NCBI GenBank assembly: GCA_003650185.1
Contig: QMOF01000015.1
Span: 1-18,766 of the forward strand
Length of the DNA: 18,766 bases
From: Chloroflexota bacterium
Lineage (GTDB): Bacteria > Chloroflexota > Dehalococcoidia > UBA2247 > RBG-13-53-26
Direction of reading: 5' to 3'
A model generated the notes under the pieces. That model was not told the DNA's origin. It made no database searches and saw nothing but the letters and a program-made list of their open reading frames with translations. A program made the position numbers and the translations under genes. Of this stretch, positions 1-8,174 are shown in pieces (position 1 is the stretch's first letter; each line of letters begins with the position of its first letter).

Positions 1-33
1 CCCCGCCAACCTCCCGTCTCACTCTCTGGCCTG

Positions 34-62
34 TTGCCATTGGCAAACCACTGTATTAATAT
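34..62 (+). promoter_or_regulatory. candidate sigma-70-like promoter of the MBL-fold hydrolase gene
   Basis: TTGCCA (34-39) is followed after 17 bases by TAATAT (57-62), matching the -35 and -10 consensus at five and four of six positions. Transcription would start near 69, about 77 bases before the chosen ATG. The -35 box forms the left arm of the 13-base perfect palindrome TTGCCATTGGCAA (34-46), so a dimeric regulator bound there would block RNA polymerase. The promoter is inferred from sequence only. Confidence 0.4.
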
Positions 63-145
63 CAAGACATCAGCCGAGGGACCGGAAGTCGAGGCCATCG
101 CAGTGCCTCATGTAGGCGGGGACAGATGTGACGGGGAGGAAAACC

Positions 146-1030
146 ATGAACACTGAGACGTATCGCTTCCAGGTGGGGGCCTTCGACTGCATCGCGGTCA
201 GCGACGGCACCCTTACCTACACACCGCCAACCTTTCCCCCCCCCGCCACCCTTCTCTTCGCCAGCGCGCCGCCACAACGCCTCGATCAGACACTCCGTGA
301 ACACAACATACAACCGGAACAGTGGCTGGAGTGGGTCAGTCCGTATATCTGTCTGGTGGTCAACACAGGCGAGCGCCGGGTGCTGGTGGATACGGGTGCG
401 GGCGACCTCGGCCCAGACACAGGAAGGCTTCTTCGGAACCTGGAGGCCGAAGGGGTCGCGCCCGGGGACATCGACACGGTCATCCTGACGCACGGACACC
501 CGGACCATATCGGCGGCAACACAACCGGCGACGGCAGGCCAGCCTTCCCCAACGCCCGCCACGTTATGTGGAAAGACGAGTGGGACTTCTGGACCTCAGA
601 GCGGGCGGAACTGGAGCTCGATGAGCACCTCAAAGAGGTCCTCCTCACGATTGCACGCAAGAACCTCCCAGCGGTCCAAGACCAACTGGACCTGGTCGAC
701 CGTGAAACGGAAATCGTGCCCGGTGTGCGCGCTATCGCCGCTCCCGGCCATACACCGGGGCACATAGCGCTGGCCATTCACTCGGGAGGCGAGCAACTGC
801 TGTGCATCTCCGACGCCGCGCTCCACCCCATTCACATCGAGCAGCCGGAATGGTGCGCGGTGGTGGACTTCGCTCCCGAGCAGGCTGTGGCCACCAGGCG
901 CCGGATTCTGAACATGGCCGCGGCTGACAGGGCCCTGGTGACGGCCTTCCACTTCCCCTTCCCAGGTCTGGGCCATGTCGTCCAGAGGAGAGAGGGATGG
1001 CAGTGGCAGCCGGTCGAGACGGCAGGCTAA
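146..1030 (+). CDS. MBL-fold metallohydrolase
   Basis: Probable zinc-dependent hydrolase of the metallo-beta-lactamase superfamily, 294 residues, cytosolic (no signal peptide or membrane segment seen). The metal-binding signature THGHPDH lies at 115-121 (H116, H118, D120, H121). It is followed by GHTPGH at 201-206, the bridging Asp in ISDA (D223) and a late His in AFHFP (H269), so the metal site is complete. The ATG at 146 is preferred over an in-frame GTG at 128 because GGGGAGGA sits about six bases before it. The gene has its own promoter and a hairpin after it, so it is probably monocistronic and unrelated to the potassium genes downstream. The substrate cannot be told from sequence: lactonases, glyoxalase-II-like thioesterases and other family members share these motifs. 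Confidence 0.85.
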   Translation: MNTETYRFQVGAFDCIAVSDGTLTYTPPTFPPPATLLFASAPPQRLDQTLREHNIQPEQWLEWVSPYICLVVNTGERRVLVDTGAGDLGPDTGRLLRNLEAEGVAPGDIDTVILTHGHPDHIGGNTTGDGRPAFPNARHVMWKDEWDFWTSERAELELDEHLKEVLLTIARKNLPAVQDQLDLVDRETEIVPGVRAIAAPGHTPGHIALAIHSGGEQLLCISDAALHPIHIEQPEWCAVVDFAPEQAVATRRRILNMAAADRALVTAFHFPFPGLGHVVQRREGWQWQPVETAG

Positions 1031-1077
1031 CACAGCGCCAGCCACCAGCTAGTCCCCGAGTGCTCAAGCTGCCACCA

Positions 1078-1102
1078 GCCCCCTGGCCATACATCAGGGG
1101 GC
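1078..1102 (+). terminator. hairpin terminator candidate after the MBL gene
   Basis: A perfect 8-bp stem GCCCCCTG / CAGGGGGC (1078-1085 with 1095-1102) closes a 9-base loop, 47 bases after the MBL stop codon and before the ktrB promoter. The following bases (CTGTTGCC) contain only a weak T-run, so it may be an inefficient terminator or simply a transcript-end stabiliser. Confidence 0.5.
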
Positions 1103-1140
1103 CTGTTGCCTCAAGACAGCGTCTCGCCGAGCGAACGTCG

Positions 1141-1169
1141 TTGACGCCCTACCAACTTCCCACTAGAAT
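1141..1169 (+). promoter_or_regulatory. sigma-70-like promoter of the ktrB-ktrA operon
   Basis: TTGACG (1141-1146), a 17-base spacer and TAGAAT (1164-1169) match the consensus at five of six positions in each box. The predicted start near 1176 leaves a leader of only about 20 bases before the GTG at 1197. Confidence 0.6.
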
Positions 1170-1196
1170 GGCACGAGAAAAGCTGGGCAGCTAAGA

Positions 1197-2618
1197 GTGC
1201 AGCAGAGCTACTACAGAAGACTCGGCGACCGAGTATTCCGTGTACCCAGGATCAAGCAGTGGCATATCCCCTTGCCCACGGTTACCACGCAGAGAGCGCC
1301 CCGCCGACTGTCCCCCTTGCTGCTGGTATACGGCTTCCTGGGCTTGATCCTGGTTGGGACGGTGCTGCTCATGTTGCCCATATCCAGCAAGGCAGGTCAA
1401 TTCACCCACGCGGTCGACGCCCTTTTCACTGCAACTTCGGCAGTATGTGTCACCGGCCACGTGGTGGTGGACACGGGAGACTACTGGAGCGGCTTCGGAC
1501 AGGTGGTGATCCTGCTACTCATCCAGCTTGGTGGCTTCGGTTTCATGACCAGCGCAACCCTCCTGTTGCTGGTGCTGGGCCGCAGGATTGGCCTCAGGGA
1601 GCGGCTCCTCATCGGCGAGACCATGAGCCTGCGGCGGCTGGGGGGCCTAGTCAAGCTGGTCAGGAGGATAGCCCTGTTCACCGCACTGGCTGAAGGCATC
1701 GGGGCCGTCATCTTCTCCGCCCGATTCTGGAGCGAATATCCTCCGGCGACGGCCGTGTGGAGGGGGGTATTCCACTCCGTCTCGTCGTTCAACAACGCGG
1801 GGTTTGACCTCTTCGGTGGTTTCCGAAGCCTGGCTGACTTTCAGGCGGACGCCCTCGTGGTGCTGGCTACCGCAGCCCTGATCATCCTCGGTGGCATCAG
1901 CTTCGTGGTAGTGGCCGATGTCCTCGCTGTGAGGCGATTCAGCAGACTAGCACTGGACAGCAAGATAGTCCTGATCACCAGCGCGGCGTTGCTGGCCATC
2001 GGCATGATAGTCATCCTGCTTACCGAGTATTCCGCCCCGGATACATTGGGGCCTCTCTCCCTTCCACAGAAGCTGCTCAACGCCTTCTTCCACTCGGTGA
2101 CGGCCCGAACCGCCGGCTTCAGCACCATGGACATCGGCAGCATTGCAGACTATTCGCTCTTTCTGACTATACTTCTCATGTTCGTCGGAGGCGCCGCCGG
2201 TTCCACGGCCGGTGGCATAAAGGTCAATACCTTCGGCATGATCATCGCCACCATCTGGAGCTCACTCAAGGGAAAGCAGTTCGCCGGAGCCTTCGGCAGA
2301 GAGTTCAAGACCCAGCAAGTCAACCGGGCGCTCACCGTGGTCATGCTGTCACTGGGCTTGGTAAGCGTCGCTGTGTTTGTCTTGACGCTGACTGAGTCGT
2401 TCACCTTCCTGAGGCTGCTCTTCGAGACGGTCTCCGCTTTTGGCACCGTTGGCCTGTCAACGGGCATAGTCCCTGAACTATCCATGGCGGGCCGGCTGAT
2501 CATTACAGCCACCATGTTTGCGGGACGGCTAGGGCCTCTTGCCATAGCCCTGGCCCTGATACAACGACAGCAGCCAGCAACGCATCGATACCCTGAAGAC
2601 CAGATCAGGATCGGATAG
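1197..2618 (+). CDS. ktrB: KtrB/TrkH-family potassium-transporting membrane subunit
   Basis: Channel-like K+ (or K+/Na+ coupled) uptake subunit in the inner membrane, 473 residues, within the usual KtrB range. All four pore repeats are visible by their filter segments: TSAVCVTG (80-87), SFNNAGF (197-203), TARTAGF (302-308) and SAFGTVGLS (413-421). The intramembrane gating loop GGAAGSTAGGIK is at 331-342, and the family signature GRLGPL lies near the C-terminus (443-448). Each filter keeps its central Gly, so the protein should be functional. The start is a GTG with no clear Shine-Dalgarno sequence. The N-terminal 38 residues are basic and cytosolic, and the first membrane segment begins near 39. 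It is followed nine bases later by the regulatory subunit KtrA, so the two form an operon. Confidence 0.9.
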   Translation: MQQSYYRRLGDRVFRVPRIKQWHIPLPTVTTQRAPRRLSPLLLVYGFLGLILVGTVLLMLPISSKAGQFTHAVDALFTATSAVCVTGHVVVDTGDYWSGFGQVVILLLIQLGGFGFMTSATLLLLVLGRRIGLRERLLIGETMSLRRLGGLVKLVRRIALFTALAEGIGAVIFSARFWSEYPPATAVWRGVFHSVSSFNNAGFDLFGGFRSLADFQADALVVLATAALIILGGISFVVVADVLAVRRFSRLALDSKIVLITSAALLAIGMIVILLTEYSAPDTLGPLSLPQKLLNAFFHSVTARTAGFSTMDIGSIADYSLFLTILLMFVGGAAGSTAGGIKVNTFGMIIATIWSSLKGKQFAGAFGREFKTQQVNRALTVVMLSLGLVSVAVFVLTLTESFTFLRLLFETVSAFGTVGLSTGIVPELSMAGRLIITATMFAGRLGPLAIALALIQRQQPATHRYPEDQIRIG

Positions 2619-2627
2619 GAGGCAGGC

Positions 2628-3293
2628 ATGAAAAAGCAGGTGGCGATAATAGGGCTTGGACGGTTCGGGACCAGCCTGGCCAGCACCCTGTTCAGCATGG
2701 GGCACGAGGTGCTCGCCCTGGATCTCAACGAGAGAAAGGTGCAGGACATATCGTCCGAGGTCACTCACGCTGTCCAGGCGGACGGCACCAACGAAGCCAT
2801 ATTGAAGGAGCTGGGCATCGCCAACTTCGACGTGGCCATAGTCGCCATGGGTTCGGACATCCAGAACAGCGTTCTGTCAACGATCCTGCTGAAGAAGCTG
2901 GGGCTTCCTTACGTCATAGCCAGGGCCAACAACGAGCTGCATGGCAGCATTCTGGACAAGATCGGCGCTGACAAGGTGGTCTACCCAGAGCAGGAAATGG
3001 GGACCCGGGTGGCCCATGCTCTCACCTTGACCGACGTCCTGGACTACATCTCCGTGGCCCCCACTTACGGCGTGGCCAAGCTCGTCCCCCCGGCCTCATT
3101 CCACGGCAAGACGTTGGCTGAACTCGGGCTTGGCCGGGAGGGTAAGCGGGGGGTGGCAGTGCTGCTCATCCGGCGTCAGAAAGAGGTCCTCGTCACCCCC
3201 GACCGGATGGAGGCGATCAAGCCGAACGACCTCCTCATCGTGGCAGGCAACGACGACAAGCTGGAGCAGTTGCTCACCGAGTTCAAACTGTAG
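2628..3293 (+). CDS. ktrA: KtrA-type RCK regulatory subunit of potassium uptake
   Basis: Cytosolic nucleotide-binding subunit that gates KtrB, 221 residues, the normal size for KtrA (one RCK_N plus one TrkA_C domain, not the double-length TrkA). The Rossmann motif GLGRFG is at 9-14, with the acidic residue ending strand two at D32 (ALDLNE). The RCK_N domain covers about 1-130 and TrkA_C about 137-220. ATP/ADP and c-di-AMP are known ligands of this family, but binding of either here is inference. AGGAGG lies five bases before the ATG, and the gene follows ktrB after a short gap, so the two are cotranscribed. The 86 bases after the stop codon, which separate it from the convergent pheT, show no clear terminator hairpin. 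Confidence 0.9.
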   Translation: MKKQVAIIGLGRFGTSLASTLFSMGHEVLALDLNERKVQDISSEVTHAVQADGTNEAILKELGIANFDVAIVAMGSDIQNSVLSTILLKKLGLPYVIARANNELHGSILDKIGADKVVYPEQEMGTRVAHALTLTDVLDYISVAPTYGVAKLVPPASFHGKTLAELGLGREGKRGVAVLLIRRQKEVLVTPDRMEAIKPNDLLIVAGNDDKLEQLLTEFKL

Positions 3294-3379
3294 ACTGCAA
3301 ACTGGAGAGACTATCTGGAGTCGCTGATACAACGTACGCCGAGGGCTGACTGCACCAACCGTAAACTTCGGAGCGTGCC

Positions 3380-5773
3380 TTAGCGGCTGCGCAGGACCGC
3401 CCCGGTCTCTTGAGAAAGCCTGGCCACGATGTCCCGCTCCAGTCCCTGTATCTCCTCATCCGTCAGGGTATGGGTGGTCGACTGATACACCACCCTGAAG
3501 GCCAGCGATTTCTTCCCCGGCGGTATCTGCGCTCCGGTGTAGACGTCGAACAGCGTCACGCGGGTCACCAGAGGGAATCCCTTGATAATGTCCATCACCT
3601 TCTTGGCCGGTACCTCAGTGTCCACTACAACCGCTATGTCGCGGTCGGACTCCGGAAAGCGCGACAGCGGCCGGTACCCGCGTCCAAGGCCCGCTCTGGA
3701 CGCCAGTTTCGGGATTTCAAGCTCAAAGATAGCCACCGTCTGCGGCAGAAGGTCAAGGCTTTCCACCAACCTGGGATGCACCTCACCCATCAGCCCGATA
3801 ACCTCGTCCCCTACCACTACCTCTGCCGCTCTGCCGGGGTGCAGCGTCTCTTTTTCCACCGGTCGGAAGTCTGCCTCAATCCCCAACCTGTCCAGCAGAG
3901 CATCCACCACCCCTTTGATGTCGAAGAAGTCAAGCCACCCTTGCGGACCCAACCACGAGACGCCGCTTCGTGGACCACTCACCACGCCACCGAGAACCTC
4001 CCTCTCTTCAGGCAGGTCGTCCCCACGGCGCAGGTACGCCTTGCCGATCTCAAACAGCCTGATACCCCCCTCCTCGTGTCGCTGGTTGGAACCGAGCACG
4101 GCCAGCAGACTTGGCCACAGGCTGGTACGCAGATACTCCTGTTCCCTGCTCAGCGGGTTGGCCACCCGCAAGGCCTCCTTCACCGGCCCGGCCACGGCCA
4201 GCCTTTCCAGGCTGACCAATGAGTAACTTATCACCTCCTGGAAGCCGCAACCAACCATGAACTCACGCAACTTTTCCCGCACCGTCACCTGAGGGTCGAA
4301 CTGCGGTCCAGGCAGAGGGCCACTCATGGTAGTGGTAGGAATATAGTCGTAGCCCACGATCCGGGCCAACTCCTCCACCAGGTCAGCCGCCTCACTCACA
4401 TCCACGCGCCAGTAGGGCACCGTCACCTCCACCTCCGAAGGACCTTGCGGACGGCACTCAAAGCCGAGCGAACCGAGTATCTCCGACACCTGGTCCATCT
4501 TCATCTCAATGCCCAGAAGGCGCTTCACCTGCCAAAGCGGGAACTGTATCCGCCTGGGGTCACGTCTGCCCGGATAGACGTCGATGACACCCCTGGCTGC
4601 TGTACCACCGCCGAGTTCGAGGATCAGCTGCGTTGCACGCCTCAGCGCCCGAAGAGTGAGCTCCGGGCTGATTCCCCGCTCGAAACGGAGAGAGGCTTCG
4701 CTGCGCAGCTTCAGGTTCATCGATGTGCGCCTGATGCTGGCCGGATTGAAGTTGGCCGACTCCAGCAATATGGACCTGGTTATGCCGATCACCTCGCTAT
4801 CCGCCCCACCCATCACCCCGGCGATAGCCACCGGAATGACGCTGTCGGCTATGACCAGCATGTCAGAGGTCAGAGTACGGTCCACCCCATCGAGCGAGGT
4901 TATCCGCTCTCCCTCTGATGCCCGCCGCACGATGATCTTCCCTCCGCCAATCTGTCCGAAATCAAAGGCATGAAGCGGCTGCCCGTACTCAAGCATCACA
5001 TAGTTGGTGATATCGACAACATTGTTGATCGGTCTCATACCGCAGGCCAGCAGGCGCTGTTGTATCCAGGGAGGAGAGTCGCCTATCTTGACTCCTTCAA
5101 TCAGGCTGGCACAGTACCGGCGGCACAGGTCAGCATCTACAATTTCCACAGAGACCTTCTGCTCGATGGGCGGCCCTTCTTCATCATAGTGGACCGCAGG
5201 AACTCTGGCCTCCTTCCTGGTCAGGGCCGCCACCTCCCTGGCTATTCCGATGACGGAGAGACAATCAGGCCGGTTGGGCGTAATGTCCATGTCAAGAACC
5301 GCATCGCCCAGGTAGTCGGCCAGAGGCACCCCTACCGGAGCCTCTGCAGGCAAGATCATCAGCCCCTCGTGGCTATCCGAGATTCCCAACTCTTTCTCCG
5401 AGCAGGCCATGCCTTCCGATACGATGCCCCTGATCTTGGCGGCCTTCAGTTGGACCCGCTCCCCCGTGTGGCCGTCAATCAGGTAGGCCCCGACCTTGGC
5501 AAAAGGTACCTTGTCGCCCACGCGCACATTAGGAGCACCACACACCACTGTTGAACGTTCCATCCCCAGGTCCACCGTCACCAGAGTGAGACGGTCTGCA
5601 TTCGGATGAGGTTCCACCGCAGCAATCTGACCCACCACTATGTTGTCCCAGGTCTGGCCCACGATCTCGACGCCCTTGACCTCGTTGCCGGACATGGTCA
5701 ACCTGTCTGCCAGCTCCTTAACAGGCTGTGCCAGGTCAACATAGTCCCTGAGCCAGTTAAGAGAGACCTTCAT
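3380..5773 (-). CDS. pheT: phenylalanine--tRNA ligase beta subunit
   Basis: Beta subunit of the alpha2-beta2 phenylalanyl-tRNA synthetase, 797 residues, the full bacterial length. In order: an EMAP-like tRNA-binding OB domain (about 40-150, containing VGQIAAVEPHPNADRL), the B3/B4 editing region (about 210-385, hydrolysing Tyr-tRNA(Phe) in this family), the B5 domain (about 400-475), a degenerate catalytic-like core (475-690) and the C-terminal FDX-ACB anticodon-binding domain (about 703-797, ending QETGAVLRSR). It is the last gene of the infC-rpmI-rplT-pheS-pheT operon and starts 35 bases after the pheS stop. Its ATG has only a weak purine-rich sequence before it, so translation may depend on pheS. 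It is convergent with ktrA. Confidence 0.96.
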   Translation of the reverse strand: MKVSLNWLRDYVDLAQPVKELADRLTMSGNEVKGVEIVGQTWDNIVVGQIAAVEPHPNADRLTLVTVDLGMERSTVVCGAPNVRVGDKVPFAKVGAYLIDGHTGERVQLKAAKIRGIVSEGMACSEKELGISDSHEGLMILPAEAPVGVPLADYLGDAVLDMDITPNRPDCLSVIGIAREVAALTRKEARVPAVHYDEEGPPIEQKVSVEIVDADLCRRYCASLIEGVKIGDSPPWIQQRLLACGMRPINNVVDITNYVMLEYGQPLHAFDFGQIGGGKIIVRRASEGERITSLDGVDRTLTSDMLVIADSVIPVAIAGVMGGADSEVIGITRSILLESANFNPASIRRTSMNLKLRSEASLRFERGISPELTLRALRRATQLILELGGGTAARGVIDVYPGRRDPRRIQFPLWQVKRLLGIEMKMDQVSEILGSLGFECRPQGPSEVEVTVPYWRVDVSEAADLVEELARIVGYDYIPTTTMSGPLPGPQFDPQVTVREKLREFMVGCGFQEVISYSLVSLERLAVAGPVKEALRVANPLSREQEYLRTSLWPSLLAVLGSNQRHEEGGIRLFEIGKAYLRRGDDLPEEREVLGGVVSGPRSGVSWLGPQGWLDFFDIKGVVDALLDRLGIEADFRPVEKETLHPGRAAEVVVGDEVIGLMGEVHPRLVESLDLLPQTVAIFELEIPKLASRAGLGRGYRPLSRFPESDRDIAVVVDTEVPAKKVMDIIKGFPLVTRVTLFDVYTGAQIPPGKKSLAFRVVYQSTTHTLTDEEIQGLERDIVARLSQETGAVLRSR

Positions 5774-5808
5774 TTTTCAGTAGCTTTCAATAGCCGAGAA
5801 GTACCGCA

Positions 5809-6843
5809 TCAGAACTGCTTCAAGAACCGCAGGTCATTCCCATAGAACAGGCGAATGTCTTCGATGCCATATCTCAGCATCGGGATTCTCTCCACACCCA
5901 CTCCAAACGCGAACCCACTGTAGACGTCAGGGTCGTAGTCCACCCTTCTGAGAACCTGGGGGTGGACCATCCCAGCGCCCAGTATCTCAATCCACCCGGT
6001 GTTGCCGCACAAGCGGCACCCTTTGCCCCGGCACACCCAGCAGTCGATGGCCATTTCCACTCCAGGCTCAACGAAGGGGAAGTAGTCACAGCGAAATCTT
6101 GCCCTGCGCTCTTCCCCGAAGACCCGACGAGCGAATTCAAATAATGTGCCCTTGAGGTCACCCATAGTAATGCCTCGGTCCACAGCCAGTCCCTCGATCT
6201 GATAGAACATGGACTCGTGAGTAGCGTCAGTGGCCTCGTACCGGTAGGTCTTGCCCGGTATGACCGCCCGCACCGGGGGGCGGGTCTTCTCCATGAGCCT
6301 TATCTGCATCGGTGAAGTATGGGTACGCAGAAGCATCGGGTTCTCACCCTCTGGTGCCTCCACCCACAGAGTGGCCCACATGTCTCTAGCCGGATGGTCC
6401 CTGGGTATGTTCAACGCCTCAAAGTTGTAGTAGTCCCATTCCACCTCCGGCCCTTCTATTACCTGGAAGCCCATGGAGGCAAAGACAGCGCACACTTCCC
6501 GTATTGTCTGAGTAGTGGGATGAAAACGCCCTACGTTGACGGGATACCCGGGCAAGGTCACGTCAATCCGACTTTTCTGGAGAGCGACAGCCAGGCTTTG
6601 TTCTTTGAGGGAGTCCTGCTTCTGCTTGAGCCCAGCCTCCAGCGCGGCCTTGATCTCGTTAGCCGCCGCCCCCACCACCCGCCTCTCCTCCAGGGGCAAC
6701 CCGCTGAGCCCCCTCAGTACTAAGGTGAGGGAACCTTTTCTGCCAAGATACCGGAGCCGCCACTCCTCCAGATGCTTGAGGTTATCTATAACGTCGAGCT
6801 CGGAGAACGCTCTGGCCTTGAGCTGTTCGAGCTCCGCGAGCAT
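5809..6843 (-). CDS. pheS: phenylalanine--tRNA ligase alpha subunit
   Basis: Catalytic alpha subunit that activates phenylalanine and charges tRNA(Phe), 344 residues. The N-terminal tRNA-binding coiled coil covers about 1-90 and the class II catalytic domain about 95-340. Motif 2 is at 199-222 (KTYRYEATDATHES then FYQIEG), and motif 3 contains GVGVERI (314-320). A CxxC...CxxC insert (C268, C271, C276, C279) precedes GWIEILGAGMVHP; this variant is common in Gram-positive-type PheS and may bind zinc. The ATG lies 11 bases after the rplT stop codon, and the purine-rich GGGGGAGG overlaps the end of rplT, suggesting translational coupling. Confidence 0.96.
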   Translation of the reverse strand: MLAELEQLKARAFSELDVIDNLKHLEEWRLRYLGRKGSLTLVLRGLSGLPLEERRVVGAAANEIKAALEAGLKQKQDSLKEQSLAVALQKSRIDVTLPGYPVNVGRFHPTTQTIREVCAVFASMGFQVIEGPEVEWDYYNFEALNIPRDHPARDMWATLWVEAPEGENPMLLRTHTSPMQIRLMEKTRPPVRAVIPGKTYRYEATDATHESMFYQIEGLAVDRGITMGDLKGTLFEFARRVFGEERRARFRCDYFPFVEPGVEMAIDCWVCRGKGCRLCGNTGWIEILGAGMVHPQVLRRVDYDPDVYSGFAFGVGVERIPMLRYGIEDIRLFYGNDLRFLKQF

Positions 6844-6854
6844 TGCTGATATGC

Positions 6855-7208
6855 TTACGCCTCCCCCTTGGCCACCCCTACCAAGCGCGAGAAAGCACCC
6901 GGGTCTCTTACGGCCATGTCGGCCAGCATTTTGCGGTTGACCTCTATCTGTGCCCTTTTCAGGCCGTTTATGAACTGAGAATAGGATATCCCCTCAGACC
7001 GAGCAGCCGCGTTGATTCTGGAAATCCACAACCGCCGCATGTCCGCCTTGCGCTCCCGCCGGTGGCGATAGGCATAGCTGAGCGACTTCAGCATTGACTC
7101 ATGGGCCCGGCGATATAGGCTGTGCTTTGTCGCCCGGTGCCCCTTGGTCAGCTTCAACACCTTCTTGTGACGACGATGGGTGACTAGTCCACTTCTGGCT
7201 CGCGGCAA
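6855..7208 (-). CDS. rplT: 50S ribosomal protein L20
   Basis: 23S rRNA-binding protein needed early in large-subunit assembly, 117 residues, the normal length. The basic N-terminal tail ([20 protein letters not shown]) and the core [22 protein letters not shown] identify it. The start codon is TTG, fixed by GAGGAGGT immediately upstream and by the family N-terminus MPR. It lies 10 bases after rpmI. In other bacteria L20 represses this operon through an RNA target. No obvious L20-binding mimic was recognised here, and the infC leader is too short for the known long leader type. Confidence 0.96.
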   Translation of the reverse strand: MPRARSGLVTHRRHKKVLKLTKGHRATKHSLYRRAHESMLKSLSYAYRHRRERKADMRRLWISRINAAARSEGISYSQFINGLKRAQIEVNRKMLADMAVRDPGAFSRLVGVAKGEA

Positions 7209-7218
7209 AGAACCTCCT

Positions 7219-7416
7219 CTACCTGTATGGTACGAGCCGCTCTAAACGTGTCCTGTTTGCAGAACTGGCGACAACCTGTCCCGCATACTGACGCTTCACC
7301 CGCGGCGGCTTCTTTCGCCGCAGATGGCTCTTGCCTATCTTGGCATGCATGATCTTGCCCGTACCGGTAATGCGAATCCGACGCTTGGCTGACTTATGAG
7401 TCTTTAGTTTCGGCAA
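7219..7416 (-). CDS. rpmI: 50S ribosomal protein L35
   Basis: Small basic large-subunit protein, 65 residues, full length. The family N-terminus [20 protein letters not shown] is intact, as is the middle [12 protein letters not shown]. It starts at TTG, preceded by GGAGGAGG. The first 23 bases of the gene overlap the 3' end of infC in another frame, so the ribosome-binding site lies within infC and translation of the two genes is probably coupled. Confidence 0.95.
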   Translation of the reverse strand: MPKLKTHKSAKRRIRITGTGKIMHAKIGKSHLRRKKPPRVKRQYAGQVVASSANRTRLERLVPYR

Positions 7417-7954
7417 CAGCCTCCTCCTCTACCACTTTCCTGGCCGCCTTGGGTGGCGCAAAGAACAAACTCAGGCTCCTCTCCTCTACCACCGGAGCAT
7501 GGTCAACGACTGCCTTGTCCTTCAACCGGCTCAAGACCTCCTGAAGCACCTTCTTACCCAACTCCGGCCGGGTGACCTCTCTCCCTCGATAGATCACCGT
7601 GACCTTTACCTTGTCGCCCTCCGCCAGAAGCCGCTCAATCAGTCGGATCTTGCAGTCAAGGTCTTGCCCTCCGATCCTCGGTCTGAGCCGGACCTCTCGT
7701 ATCAGCGACGTCTTGCGGCCCTTCCTGGACTCGCGCTCCTTCTTTGCCTGCTCATACTTGTACCTGCCATAGTCCAAGAGACGACATACTGGAGGGACCG
7801 CTGTGGAGGCAACCTCAACCAGGTCCAAGCTGCGCTCTCTGGCTACCTGGAGCGCCTCCCTCAGAGGCATGACATCAAGGCGCTCCCCCTTCTCCCCAAT
7901 GACCAGGACCTCCCTGGCCCTGATCTCCTCGTTAACGCGCAACGGCTTCGCTAT
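7394..7954 (-). CDS. infC: translation initiation factor IF-3 (probable AUA start)
   Basis: Binds the 30S subunit, blocks premature 50S joining and proofreads the start codon; 186 residues from the proposed start. The N-domain begins [10 protein letters not shown] and contains [16 protein letters not shown]; the linker is [12 protein letters not shown]; the C-domain contains [17 protein letters not shown] and the conserved [15 protein letters not shown] short acidic tail ([13 protein letters not shown]) is added at the C-terminus. The frame stays open upstream to a TTG at 8053, but that stretch contains the promoter and encodes nothing IF-3-like. The codon just before AKPLRVN is ATA, preceded by a perfect GGAGGT nine bases away. 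IF-3 genes are known for AUU/AUA/AUC starts, which allow autoregulation. An automatic annotation using 8053 would be 33 residues too long. Confidence 0.9.
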   Translation of the reverse strand: MAKPLRVNEEIRAREVLVIGEKGERLDVMPLREALQVARERSLDLVEVASTAVPPVCRLLDYGRYKYEQAKKERESRKGRKTSLIREVRLRPRIGGQDLDCKIRLIERLLAEGDKVKVTVIYRGREVTRPELGKKVLQEVLSRLKDKAVVDHAPVVEERSLSLFFAPPKAARKVVEEEAVAETKDS

Positions 7955-7969
7955 CTCCTGCTTACCTCC
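7955..7969 (-). promoter_or_regulatory. infC ribosome-binding site that fixes the AUA start
   Basis: On the minus strand GGAGGT (7969-7964) is followed by nine bases and then ATA (7954-7952), in frame with the IF-3 body. No ATG, GTG or TTG lies at a suitable distance from this Shine-Dalgarno sequence, so the ATA is the likely initiator. Confidence 0.75.
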
Positions 7970-7990
7970 ACAATGGTCAGTGCACTGTAT

Positions 7991-8019
7991 TCTATAGCAT
8001 ATCACACTGGACAAGTCAA
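7991..8019 (-). promoter_or_regulatory. promoter of the infC-rpmI-rplT-pheS-pheT operon
   Basis: Reading the minus strand, TTGACT (8019-8014), a 17-base spacer and TATAGA (7996-7991) preceded by an extended -10 element TGC form a strong sigma-70-like promoter. The start would be near 7984, giving a leader of about 30 bases that ends at the infC ribosome-binding site. The promoter lies inside the in-frame upstream extension of infC, which argues that the extension is not translated. Confidence 0.7.
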
Positions 8020-8046
8020 ACCTGGAGCCCCCAGAGCCCTTGCCAT

Positions 8047-8076
8047 TTGACAAACATACCCTCTCTGTGCTATTCC
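8047..8076 (+). promoter_or_regulatory. candidate promoter of the dehydratase operon
   Basis: A perfect -35 hexamer TTGACA (8047-8052) is followed after 18 bases by TATTCC (8071-8076), a poor -10 match (three of six). It lies back to back with the infC promoter, with 27 bases between the two -35 boxes. If used, the transcript would carry a leader of about 215 bases. The weak -10 suggests that an activator or an alternative sigma factor may be needed, or that the true start lies elsewhere in the gap. Confidence 0.35.
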
Positions 8077-8174
8077 AATACCGAGAATCTGGCTGAGGTC
8101 ACGGACAAAGGCTCCCACTGCTAACCGGTCGCTACTGCTTGCTAAGCACAGCTATCGGGTCATGTGAAGCAGGT

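Noticed and set aside
62..562. 166-codon open frame on the minus strand over the MBL gene
   Set aside because: Antisense to a gene with a full metal-binding signature; its translation resembles no family and is a by-product of GC-rich codons.
3294..3379. Bidirectional terminator between ktrA and pheT
   Set aside because: No stem of useful length could be drawn in these 86 bases on either strand.
3410..4222. 270-codon open frame on the plus strand inside pheT
   Set aside because: Entirely antisense to the well-conserved PheT; no ribosome-binding site and low-complexity, basic composition.
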